Assembly (NCBI GenBank): GCA_047967505.1
Contig: CM106540.1
DNA: 64,000 bases
Direction: 5' to 3' (one strand)
Source: Dipteris shenzhenensis
Lineage: Eukaryota > Polypodiophyta > Polypodiopsida > Gleicheniales
Shown here: in pieces, positions 34,301 to 44,579 of the stretch
Layout of the letters: each line of letters begins with the position of its first letter
Numbering within the stretch: position 1 is the first letter of the stretch
Notes under the pieces: generated by a model
The model's input: the letters and a program-made list of their open reading frames with translations, nothing else
The model's database searches: none
What the model was told of the DNA's origin: nothing
Position numbers and translations under genes: made by a program

Positions 34301-34975
34301 AATTGGAGACCAAATCTTGCATGGATGTATGTCTAGGAAGCCTAAGAGCCATGCAAAGTTTCATCCCCAACAGATAAGTCCACATGCCTATTTGGTTAGT
34401 ACGTGCGCCATTTTTCATACGTAGTCATGCTAGTAGGGATTGTAAAAATGTGCGCATTATACCTTCCACATGGCGCATACCAAATCAGTTGGAGACCAAA
34501 TCATGCATGGATGTACGTCTAGGGTAGCCTAAGAGCCATGCAAAGTCTCATCCCCAATAGATAAGTCCACATGCATATTTCGTTAGTACATGCGCCATTT
34601 TTCATACGTAGTCGTGCAAGTAGGGATTGTAAAAATGTATGCATTATACCTTCCACGTGGCGCATACCAAATCAATTGAAGACCAAATCTTGTGTCGATG
34701 TACATCTAGGGTAGCCTAAGAGTCGTGCAAATTTTAATCCCCAACAGATAAGTCCACATGCCTATTTGGTTAGTACGTGCAGCATTTTTCATACGTAGTC
34801 GTGCTAGTAGGGATTGTAAAAATGTACGCATTATACCTTCCACGTGGCGCATACCAAATCAATTGGAGACCAAATCTTGCATGGATGTACGTCTAGGGTA
34901 GCCTAAGAGCCGAGCAAAGTCTCATCCCCAATAGATAAGTCGACATGCGTATTTGGTTAGTACATGCGCGAATTT
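31365..34975 (+). repeat. 187-bp tandem satellite, about 19 copies
   Basis: The landmark GATAAGTCCACATG recurs 20 times from 31380 to 34934 at intervals of 183-190 bp. Two versions of the middle segment exist, one with CACTAGTAGGGAGTGCTTGC and one with GTGCTAGTAGGGATTGTAAA, and they alternate irregularly. Open frames seen on the minus strand are by-products of the repeat; the period is not a multiple of three and they do not stay in frame. Confidence 0.95.
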
Positions 34976-35311
34976 TCTTAGTCACATTTTTAAAATGTCC
35001 TAAAGCACAAAACACAATTACAACATTACTACTAATAAACAATTTTTTGTTTTACAAAAACAACAAATCCCATTGAGAAGACAACGGACATCATGTATAA
35101 AATAGAATCTAATACAATGATGTGTATGAATGTGTATACAACCATCATAGTGAAATACAAAATATGAGTCCATGAAAATTACAATGGTACAGTCACACAG
35201 TGAGCCTATACATATCGAATACAAAAATATGTAATCAACTAGTGATACCCAATAAAAATCTATCTGATCAATTGATGATCCCAAAAACTATGATATGTAA
35301 TGTGCTACTCC
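34976..35311. other. AT-rich spacer, probable 3' flank of the transposase-like gene
   Basis: No coding frame was recognised. On the minus strand it follows the last decipherable codons of the transposase-like gene, so it may contain the 3' UTR. Confidence 0.4.
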
Positions 35312-36513
35312 TCAGGATCGGCTCTCATGAATAGTTGCAAGTATGCTCTCGTGATCCTCCATTGCAAGGTGCCATCGTGGAGTGGACGTCGCCTTGTGAG
35401 TGCGAACATGACTCAAAGTAATCTTGATCGCAACAACAAGATGAGAATACATGTATGCCTCCTAATCTGCCATGTACTCCTGGAACTCAATATAGCGACC
35501 ACGCCTCTGTATCTACTGAAAATAGTGGCCACCTACGATCATGCTATGAGCATTGAAGTGCATCCCATGCCCATCCACTGCTCATCCACTGTATCCTCAT
35601 TCAGCACACTCTTCACCATAGAGCATCGCAACAAGTAATAATCCACACACTCCTCATTGCCCTCCGAAGCAATGACTGTGAAGATATCACCAATATGCAA
35701 CATGTCTATAAACTAGTCAAAATCTCTAGAGGAACTAAATCCCGCATCCTGATCATCATGTACCTCCTCCCAAGACTAGAAGGGAGAAAGCACTCACTGT
35801 GCCCATGGATCGGCCCATGGTATCATGGAGCACCCTCCCCAATCATCATCAATGTGTGCAGAGCAAAAACATGCAAACCGTCGAGAAAAGATCGCGGGGT
35901 GAGACTGACCTATGCTCCTGATGGAATGGAAATCAAGAGTGCTAGACACTGAACGACAATCAAAAGGCCTAGACCGATCAAGACTCCCAATGTCCATGCA
36001 CTAAAAATACTAGCTCACCACCCTATCATCACACGACTAAAACGAGGAGATAGCACTAGTGGATAAGTGCTGGCTACACCACCGCACCACATCATGTGCA
36101 TCCTTGAAGCGATCGGCACTATGATGCAATTGGTATCGACACAAAGCACGCTTCACGCAAGCACCTGCACCATCGTGCTCTCCCTTACCGTGCCCTATCA
36201 CGAGGTAGCTCCATGTGATCGGAATGCCTGTCTCACGGTGCCATCTACAAAACCAATAAAACTGTCTAGTAGATTTGAACTGACCACCACAGCTGTCTGA
36301 CCAGATCCAGCACCGCTGCCATATGACACCATGATCCCTCAAGAAACTATCATGCAAAGTGAAGCAATGCTGCACAAAATGGGCATCATGCGATCGATCA
36401 TCACTAATGTAAAAGTGATACTCTCGCACAATGACACGTGAGTCCATGGTGCTATCAATGCCATCCACATGAGCCTGTGCATGACGATAGCTAATGTGCA
36501 CAAATATAGCAAC

Positions 36514-36603
36514 CTACAATATGGCATTGAAAAAAAATATGACTATTGAAATAATTCAATATAATGAGGCCATAAAAAAACCAATAACTCAATCACACGT
36601 CAC
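36514..36603 (-). other. Predicted intron of the transposase-like gene
   Basis: Donor GATCAG/GTGACG and acceptor ATATTGTAG/GTTGC on the minus strand. Removing these 90 bases joins YYFFDQ to VAIFVHIS in one frame; reading through gives a stop three codons later. Confidence 0.7.
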
Positions 36604-36759
36604 CTGATCGAAGAAATAATACTCCGATTGGATCTCATGCTGTGGTGCAAAGGTATAATTCTCTGCAAAGTCCACCACTGAGACAACCACCCCTATAGGA
36701 AATGTCCTCAAACATGCATGGAACTGACGATCCTCCCACTTTGCAGTGTGTGAGTGGCG

Positions 36760-37453
36760 TGTTAGAATCCAAGAGCATGTGCCTAGCGTGCCCCCCGCCA
36801 AGACCGCTAGCACCTCATGGAAGTGCACAACCTTCATGGCCACTACGGAGGCTCTGGCATGTGTGTATGGCAGGTCCCCACCCCTGCCATAAGGCACCCT
36901 TGCCTAGCCAGCCCTCCAACCTCCACAAAAGGCAAGCTTGGGGGAATTGAAGATAGGAGGGGCAACTTGGACTATTTATGTCCCTTCATCTTCCACACAC
37001 CTTTGTATGTGGGATAATTCAACCCTTTCTCCTTCTTCTTATCCCCTTTGTCCATGAGAGATTTGCACCTCCAACACCCCCCTCCAATCGATCATGGAGA
37101 GAGGTGGCCGGGGATCAGACCCGGGCTCTGATACCATGTTAGAATCCAAGAGCATGTGCCTAGCGTGCCCCCCGCCAAGACCGCTAGCACCTCACGGAAG
37201 TGCACAACCTTCATGGCCACTACGGAGGCTCTGGCATGTGTGTATGGCAGGTCCCCACCCCTGCCATAAGGCACCCTTGCCTAGCCAGCCCTCCAACCTC
37301 CACAAAAGGCAAGCTTGGGGGAATTGAAGATAGGAGGGGCAACTTGGACTATTTATGTCCCTTCATCTTCCACACACCTTTGTATGTGGGATAATTCAAC
37401 CCTTTCTCCTTCTTCTTATCCCCTTTGTCCATGAGAGATTTGCACCTCCAACA
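36760..37453 (-). mobile_element. 694-bp miniature LTR element (TRIM) with a 60-bp interior
   Basis: Two 317-bp LTRs (36760-37076 and 37137-37453) start TGTTAGAATCC and end CACCTCCAACA and differ at one base. The interior (37077-37136) is only a polypurine tract (reverse of CCCCCCTCC) and a primer site (reverse of GCTCTGATACCA at 37125-37136), so it is read on the minus strand. The 5-bp target-site duplication TGGCG lies at 36755-36759 and 37454-37458. Insert plus duplication is 699 bp, a multiple of three, inside the coding region of the transposase-like relic. All enzymes must come from elsewhere. Confidence 0.95.
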
Positions 37454-39196
37454 TGGCGTATGTAGCAGTATAGCTTCCCTCAAAAACTGTCAATGAATAC
37501 AACACGTGGTGTCTCCTTCCCCACAAGCTGCAACCTCCTCGACTGTGAACCACCATCTAATGTCAAGGTACTATACTCATACTGTAGCCAACGAACCATC
37601 TGCACATCACAAGTATCTAGTGTAACTCGTGGCACTCTAGCAAAGTCACCACACAAAGTACACCTGCCTTCCACACAATCAAGGGAGTGGAATAAAGCAT
37701 CACCATCTCGTGTACACAATATGGAATGAATGAAGTCACAAGGGCTAGTAGGAACCACTCCCCTATGACCATCAAGGGAACGGAATATGTCATACATCAA
37801 TCCAAAATCCACATGGCCCACGACAACAGCATATGTCACACTCCTGAGAGCATCACACAAACCATGGCCTGCATTGCTCAAATGACCTTTGCCCAATCCT
37901 GAACTCCGGGTGCGCCTCTACAAACTGAGTGTACAACTCAGTCTAGGTACACTCCAAAAAACATGCACCATGCTCAATGTACACATCGCGTGACACCCTC
38001 TTCCGCAATGCCTTCTTGAACACTGAGGATGCTCTGCAATACTTCTCCCAAAACTGTTGTATGGACCTAGTGGAATCATCCAACAATCGATCGCTGCGAG
38101 GTGCATGACCACTTGAAGCCCAAAGAGCATCTGTCTCACTATCCTCTAGACTCTGCCTCCTAATCATGCCTGCTCGCAATGTGCGCAGTGCAATCTGAAG
38201 AAGAAGTGAAGCAGTACACACATGGCCTATCATATGAGGTCTACTAATGGCAGCCACAATAGCACGACATGCTGCCAAGGCATCACTAGAGTTCTTATGC
38301 TTAATAGAAGCATAGGAACGTCGAACACTACTAAGGACCTCGCTACATACAACCCTATCTCTACGTGCACCAAGACCAGCAAGCCTCCTACACTTGACCA
38401 AGTCTGTGGGTGATCAATCAGGGACGTGAGAAGAGCAGATGCAAAGCTGGCATGAGGTCACTAAAAAAAGATTGCACAATCTTGCTAGTACGACGACGGA
38501 TAGTGGACTTTGGCAAGTCACGTCATGAAGCAACACTGCTGCTACAAGGTGGGGCAAGGGGATCAATGGGAGATGGTAGGGTGGAGGGGGGAAGGGAGGC
38601 ACCAAGGGAAAGGGGGGGAGGGGGAGGGTGGAGGGTGGAGGGGGAAGAGGTAGAGGTGGAGGCCAAAATGTAGGTGGCTAGGGGAAGGGCGGAGGCTGGA
38701 GGTAGGGGAGCAGATGAGGATGTGGAGGGGGGGACAATGGAGGTGGGGGTGGGGGTGGGGGTGGAGGTGGAGGTGGAGGTGGGATGTAGAGGTGGAGGTG
38801 GATCACTGGTGGCAGTGCAAGCTCTAGCACTAGAGGCTCTCTTGCACTCACGAGCCTTCCGCTTGCGCTCCTCATCAATGAGATTTTGGGGGGGTTTCCT
38901 ACATCTTTCACGTCTACTAGCTCTACGGCTTTGAGAACCCATTCTCAATGAAAGTAGGATGGAAGGTGTGACAAAGTGATGGGGAGGCAAGAATGGCTAA
39001 GAATGGGTGAAATGAACCAAAACATGGTGTCTTATAAAGAGCCTCAACTCGTCCATTAGATTGCTCTTGATTATTATTGGAGGAGAAGGTGCTAAGATTG
39101 AAACTAATTGGCTGGAATCCAACATTAATTTTGAATATTTGCATCGTTTAATTTTATTTCATTTTTGTACCTCCAAATAGCTCGATCGTGGTGATA

Positions 39197-39328
39197 AACC
39201 TCGATCGAGGTATTCTATGCCTCAGTCATATACCTCGATCGAGGTATTCTATGCCTCACGTAGGTCATAAACCTCGATCGAGGTATTCTATGCCTCGCAC
39301 ATCGTGGTTATAAACCTCGATTGAGGTA
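39197..39328. repeat. Right palindrome array (AACCTCGATCGAGGTA)
   Basis: Sites at 39197, 39231, 39269 and 39313 share the CCTCGATCGAGG core with the left array. The spacers differ (TTCTATGCCTC after each site). A partial site (CTCGATCGTGG) lies at 39181. Confidence 0.9.
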
Positions 39329-39339
39329 TTCTATGCCTC

Positions 39340-39840
39340 AAGCACATCGTGCTCAAATCACATGCATGTATAACTTTCCATGCATGTTGATGATGTGGCT
39401 CGCCATGATCATGATGTGTATACATGTGGCTGATGTGGCACCATGCATGGTCATGATGTGGCAATATGGTGTGAAATATATGAGTCTCTTCCATGATGTG
39501 GAAATGTGATGTGGCATGATGATTTGGCATTCATGAGGTGGTAGATTGACATGGCAAATTGAGGTGGAGGGATTGGTGATGTGGCAAGGTTGACAAGGTA
39601 TGCCAAGGTGGCAAGGTGTGATGACATGGCTCCAAGAGCTCCTATGATGTGGAATGATGAGGTGGCACATGTGGCTGATGTGGCAACACGTGTGGCAATC
39701 TAAGGTGGCATGGCAAGGAGTGATGTCACATCTCCTTGATGACATGGCACCATGCGGTCTAACAACGTGGCATGGGTGCAAGGCAAAAATAGATGACTCA
39801 GCCTTCCACATGGGCAGCATGCACACTCTAAAGGCTTGCC
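39340..39840 (+). repeat. Degenerate GATGTGGCA-rich tract
   Basis: GATGTGGC, GAGGTGGC and GACATGGC words recur throughout with no fixed period. The same word family fills 9890-10260 and, on the other strand, 20560-21100 inside the Copia-A leaders. Confidence 0.7.
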
Positions 39841-40590
39841 ACTAGGGTCGGTGATGCTCCTAGCCTACCTCACCAAGCCTACCTTGTCTTGGTATTAGGC
39901 TTGGGTGGCCCTTTTTCCCCCACAAAAGGGAGATTTCACTCTTGGAGGCCATATTGTACGTTTCCCTTACTCAAATTTAACCAAATTTTTTTCCTCTTAT
40001 TCATCATGCGGAGGACTAAAAATATTGACATTTTTTATATGTTTGGTCATGTTTGAGAATTACTAGATTTATTTTTAATATTCTTTGTTGATCCTCTAAG
40101 GAGTAAAAGTAAAAATTAAACTTCAATCTTCCTAAATCTAACCGTTGGATTTGGGATTTGATGATTCAACCACACACCCTTATGTGCTACTAACTTTCCA
40201 CTGAATTGGATTTGCTTAATTATTCAAAATACTAAAAAAATGTGGTGTGCTACTAAAATGCATGTATTTTATGACTTTATTTATTATAAATAATTATTTA
40301 TAATTAGAGAAATCATTCAAAAAATTACCAATAAATCAAGTTAAGCTCTACATAATGTAAAAAGACCACCTACAAAGTTTCAATAACATTTAATCTAAAT
40401 TGAGTGAGAAATTTAGAATTTAATATGACACTCTCTGTTCGTGACAAAGGTGTGACCGCCTTGGAACCATGCCGTGTGACACAAAGAAATTTTTTGTGTG
40501 TGCATCAAATTTTCGATTAGACTATATGATTGTGTGTACAATAGCATGTGTGATGTTGTGTCTAAAGACTTCAAAGACTAGATCCATAGG
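39841..40590. other. Unassigned AT-rich sequence
   Basis: No gene, repeat or terminal repeat recognised. Confidence 0.4.
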
Positions 40591-40597
40591 AAAGTAG

Positions 40598-41030
40598 GTG
40601 AGATTTGCATTTTTGTGTGCTAAAAAGCTTGTTTTTCCACCTCCTAAGGATTGGGGAGTGAACAAAAAGTGGACACCCTTAGCTTGCTACTTCCCTATTG
40701 CATGGGACAGAGATGAGACTTATCCAACACACGTCATCAGGAATACAAAGTGCATATCTTTGGATTTTAGAGTGAGATATTTTACAAATGATATCATTTG
40801 CAAACAAGAATGTAGCAGATCAAGTCTTGGGATTTGAACATTGGACATTTGCACAGGTGAGAATTCAAAAAGTTACTGATGATGGTATGGATGATAACTC
40901 TGTCTCATTGGATGGTCCCTACTATGAGATAGGTAAGGATTTGAGATGGAGCATGCAGTTTTTAAAGATTGGAAACACTCGGCTTGTGGTTTTTAATGAT
41001 AAACATAATGTATACTACAATATCAAATAA
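40598..41030 (+). pseudogene. Unrecognised broken ORF
   Basis: Two overlapping frames look like one protein split by a frameshift near 40800. The first carries CAKKLVFPPPKDWGVNKKWT, the second ADQVLGFEHWTFAQVRIQKV and LRWSMQFLKIGNTRLVVFND. Composition is protein-like, but no family is recognised. It lies upstream of, and in the same orientation as, the other relics at 41-48 kb. Confidence 0.35.
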
Positions 41031-41076
41031 TTGAAATAATATGCCAATCTACCAAGCTCTATTCCTTTAGAGATGG

Positions 41077-41717
41077 ATGATTCTAATGCACTCAATTATT
41101 GGCATTGACATCTTATCAAGAGTCGATGAGTTCACTGGTACCGAGAAAGAAAAATATTTCGCAAGGGATGCCTTATCCAGAGTGGATGAATTCATGCACA
41201 TTGAGAAGTCGAAAGATGTCAAAAGTGATATCTTATCAAGCATGAATGACTTCATGGATACTGGTAAAGTTCTTGGAGTCAAACTAACTATGAAACTATG
41301 GAAATCATGCATGACGATATAATGAGTGATGTTCTCTCATGAATAGATGAGTTTGAAGATAATTTTGGACACTCTATTGCTACTGTGATAGTTAATGCAA
41401 ATGGTTCTACGATTGTATCAAAAGTAGGGATGAGATCAACAAAGGACTATTCGGTATTTTACTTTGATTGTGATAAGATCAAGTATGCAACCTCCCATGA
41501 AACAGTTAATGTAAATGGTTATACGAATGTATCAAATGCAAGGATGAGATCAACAAAGGACTATTCGGTATTTAACTTTGACAGTCACAGTGATAAGATC
41601 AAGGATGCAACATCCCATGAAAACAAAGTGACAAATAAATCTTACAAGGAGAACTATACAAATCCAAATAAGGATGTACAAAAGGCCCAAAAACTAACAT
41701 ACAGATGCATGAAATGA
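41077..41717 (+). pseudogene. ORF relic with two internal peptide repeats
   Basis: The first part has four units of about 24-26 residues built on LSRVDEF (ILSRVDEFTGTEK, ALSRVDEFMHIEK, ILSSMNDFMDTGK and a stop-broken VLS-IDEFED). The second has two units of about 40 residues (MRSTKDYSVFYFDCDKIKYA and MRSTKDYSVFNFDSHSDKIK). Stops at 41320 and 41339 and a frame change separate the parts. No known domain is recognised. Confidence 0.5.
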
Positions 41718-41720
41718 AAG

Positions 41721-42059
41721 CGAGTCCAAGTAGATCCAAAAAACCAAAGAGAATAAGAGTAATTAATGAAGATGTTATGCTAAAAGCAATGTGATCTACA
41801 TGCTGTAAGCGTAGATGTATGTGGTCCATTAACTTACATGACATCAAGGGCTATAGAGAATGTCTGGCAAAGGAGAGGGAGCAGAAGAAATGAATACCTA
41901 CTCACGAGACTCTCTTTCTTTCTTGTGAATGACAGGAGAAGGCAAAGTTCAGGACAACAGATAAGGCCTCTCATAAATGGAAAAAGTATTTGCAATAATG
42001 CATATCGCATTATTACAAGATTATCACATGGCACATATTGGAATTTGGCTAATAAAGCA
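41721..42059. other. Unassigned sequence before the ATPase fragment
   Basis: The frame of the ATPase exon stays open back to about 41838, but the upstream peptide does not resemble the ATPase. Confidence 0.4.
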
Positions 42060-42607
42060 AAGTATGGAGTAAAACTCGACAAATTGTTGGTTCTGCTGAT
42101 CGGTGGAATCCCCATCGCTATGCCCACTGTTTTGTCAATCACGATGGCTATCAGTTTGCATCGCCTCTCCAAGCAGGTGGGCGAGGAAAAAACAAGAATC
42201 TGATGCATTCTATTGTTCCAAATCAATATTTAACTACCATAATAACGCTTTTCCCTCCATGCAGGGTGCAATCACCAAAAGAATGACAGCAATCGAGGAA
42301 TTGGCTGGCATGGATGTGTTGTGTAATGATAAGACTGGAACGCTAACCTTAAACAAGCTCACAGTGGACAAGACTCTTATCAAGGCAAGCATATTTAATA
42401 TAGATGAGGTGCATCTTTTTCGGTTTCCGGATTCAAATGCACGAAGTGCTAATATTTTGAGTGTCTCACCATTGATGATCACAGGTCTTCACAAAGGGAG
42501 TGGACAAGGATGACGTCGTCATAATGGCTGCAATGGCCTCTAGAATAGAAAATCAAGATGAAATCGATGCTGCCATTATCGGAACACTAACATTCATGGA
42601 AACATAG
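42060..42607 (+). pseudogene. Plasma-membrane H+-ATPase gene fragment with introns
   Basis: Three exon pieces of a P3A proton pump are present. Piece 1 ends [18 protein letters not shown]...HRLSKQ (42176), which is transmembrane segment 4 with its conserved IPIAMP ion-site bend. Piece 2 (42265-42384) reads GAITKRMTAIEELAGMDVLC, then DKTGTLTLNKLTVDK with the phosphorylated Asp of the DKTGT motif. Piece 3 (42485-42607) reads [32 protein letters not shown]. Introns are 42177-42264 (GT-AG) and 42385-42484 (GC-AG). The rest of the roughly 950-residue pump is absent and a TAG ends piece 3. Retained introns show that it was copied from DNA. Confidence 0.88.
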
Positions 42608-42849
42608 CAAGGCCCAAAACAAGAGCCTCAACGATTACGGTAACAACAATTTTGAAAGACTACATTCTTGAAAATGCTTTACCTCAACCCCATCTATCTG
42701 AAATGCATCTTCCGATAGGTTTGGCAAAAAAAGAAGTATTAAACTCTATTGGAGATTTCAACATAAAGGCAAAGAGGGCATGCTCTGGCATCTTTTCATA
42801 CTCTATATACTCTTTGGAAAAAGAGCTTTGGACATGTTAAAATCCCAAA

Positions 42850-44330
42850 TAGGCAAAAATTGTCAAAGTGCAACGATTGTGATGATCCAAAGCGAGCAGT
42901 TGAGAGTGCAATGTCTCCAAAACACAGAGAAGCATACAAAAAAACGAGAGAATTTCATCATGGACTTGTTTGACATTTTAGAATAAAATATGTATTTTGG
43001 AAGGAGCAGGCTATTTCTCATCCAAATGAGTACATGTGCGTTATTGAAGATGGTATGGATCAAAATACAACAATGTTACCTCAATTCGTTAACACTCCAC
43101 CTAAGCTACAAGGAAAATACTTTTTGAAGACACATCTATGTGGAGTATTAGTGCATGGATTTAAGTTTTTTATTGATATATGGATTGATTCCTTGCATCT
43201 ACATGATAGCAATCAAGTTATAACATCTATTATGAAGGCAATTCACAATGTACATGCAGAAAAAGGTCTCCTACCAACAACTTTGAGAGTACTGGCAAAC
43301 AATTGCAAATGAGAGAATAAAATTGTACTCTTCTTTGCATTTTGCTCAATGCTAATCACTCATTGGATCTTCAATGATATTGAAGTTGCATTTTTGTTGC
43401 TTGGACACATGCATGAGGATATCGATCAGGTATTTAGCATTGTCTCAAGTCTCAAGAGAGCTAAAACACATGAGGCAAGTTGGTGGCCGCAAGGAAGGTA
43501 CAGTATGCTCCATGGTTGAAAGGATCTATGATTGGAAGAGCTTTATTCTACCTTGCATACAAAAAGGTGGTGGTGCCCTGATAGGTCATAGCGCTCCACA
43601 CTACTTTCACTTTTTCTTAAAGGGTGAAAAACCAGTGATGCATTGGCAACACTAGTCTCATGATACAACATGGGAACCTGAAGAACCTTACATTCTCTTA
43701 ACTTCCATTCCGAGCAAAGAAATACATCCAACATTGGCTCCTATAAAAGAATTCAATGAGAAATCCAAAGGTAAATAGAAGGCTTAAAAGCTTTTATTAC
43801 ATACAATGAGGAAATACTCTGGAGATTTCCTCATTGGAAGCCCTCTTGGATGGAACACACTGCTATTGTAGTTAGCAAGACCTATCAATTGATAAAGGAC
43901 CTTGTAAAAATGTGAGAAGATGATATTAAGGTAGAACGGCCTTTATTTTAGCCAAATGTTGGTAACGAATTGCATCCAACGTATGGTCTCTTTGAAAATT
44001 AGTTTGAATCACTGCTCCCACGTCCATATTGTGGACACAATAAGAGAGAGTCTATGCCACAAATATACATAGACGACCATTGTTTTGTTGCAATTCGACC
44101 ATCGGATGATGAACATGAGAACATAAAGTTTTGGGTTGCAAAAGTGGTGGACGTGAGCATGGATGACCAGGGGAGAGCTACAACATTTACAATGGTATGG
44201 TATGAGCCAAGGGGTAGGAAGGAGACCCAAGATAACAATACATTGTATAGTAGAACTTTGTCTGAAAAAGGAATGGGTCCCAAACCATGAAGTAGTTTCA
44301 AAGCTTTCCATAGAGACATTCATAGTATCT
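42850..44330 (+). pseudogene. DUF7869-like transposase relic
   Basis: In order: ISHPNEYMCVIEDGMDQNTT (about 43015), KTHLCGVLVHGFKFF, LPTTLRVLANNCK, a TGA at 43310-43312, ENKIVLFFAF, EVAFLLLGHMHEDIDQVFS (about 43380-43440), and a C-terminal part with DDHCFVAIRPSDDEHENIKF and WVAKVVDVSM. The DGMDQ and GHTHEDIDQ motifs and the WVAKV end are typical of proteins I associate with DUF7869, thought to derive from transposons. The second motif is normally LDNCxRENK; here Asp is lost (LANNC) and Arg is a stop. Further stops at 43653 and beyond make it dead. Confidence 0.7.
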
Positions 44331-44579
44331 TGATCAAGGGCGAAGAAAACAAAGAAGTACATGGGGTATGATGCAAAAGAAAAAATAAAAATACCACAAC
44401 CAATTATATCGCACATTATAGAGTTCATAAAGATACTCGACAAGGAGGAAGTAGAAGGAGATAGCGCAAATGAAGAATGCTCATGATAACACCATTCAAA
44501 CATCAAGAAAGACTGAAGGTGGCACCCAAGTGACAAGTGAAGATGAAAAGGACATTCGAATAAGAAAATGTTTGGATTG

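Larger units (their letters stand above)
35312..38942 (-). pseudogene. DDE-transposase-like gene with intron, decayed and interrupted
   Basis: The minus-strand start MGSQSRRASRRERCRKPPQN is followed by a Pro/Ser/Thr-rich linker, then a domain with ELYTQFVEAHPEFRIG, CRPWFV, HVDFGLMYDIF and a Cys pair (CVEGRCTLC). The catalytic-type core follows: VDFAENYTFAPQHEIQS (Asp codon 36670-36672), YHFYISDDRSHDAHFVQHC, IWSDSCGGQFKS (Asp codon 36295-36297) and HGKGEHDGAGACVKRAL. The C-terminal part has FACFCSAHIDDDWGGC, HIGDIFTVIASEGNEE and VDYYLLRCSMV. A 90-base GT-AG intron (36514-36603) restores QVAIFVHIS. Stops (near 37922 and 37480, and after SSSVAS near 38523) and frameshifts (near 37815, and near 35500) break the frame, and a 694-bp LTR element sits at 36760. 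I know this motif order from uncharacterised eukaryotic proteins but not under a settled name. The relic at 12950-13460 is a relative. Confidence 0.75.

Noticed and set aside
36589-36897. Fusion protein of LTR sequence and transposase as one ORF
   Set aside because: The frame is open across the TRIM LTR edge by chance; the first about 50 codons are LTR sequence.
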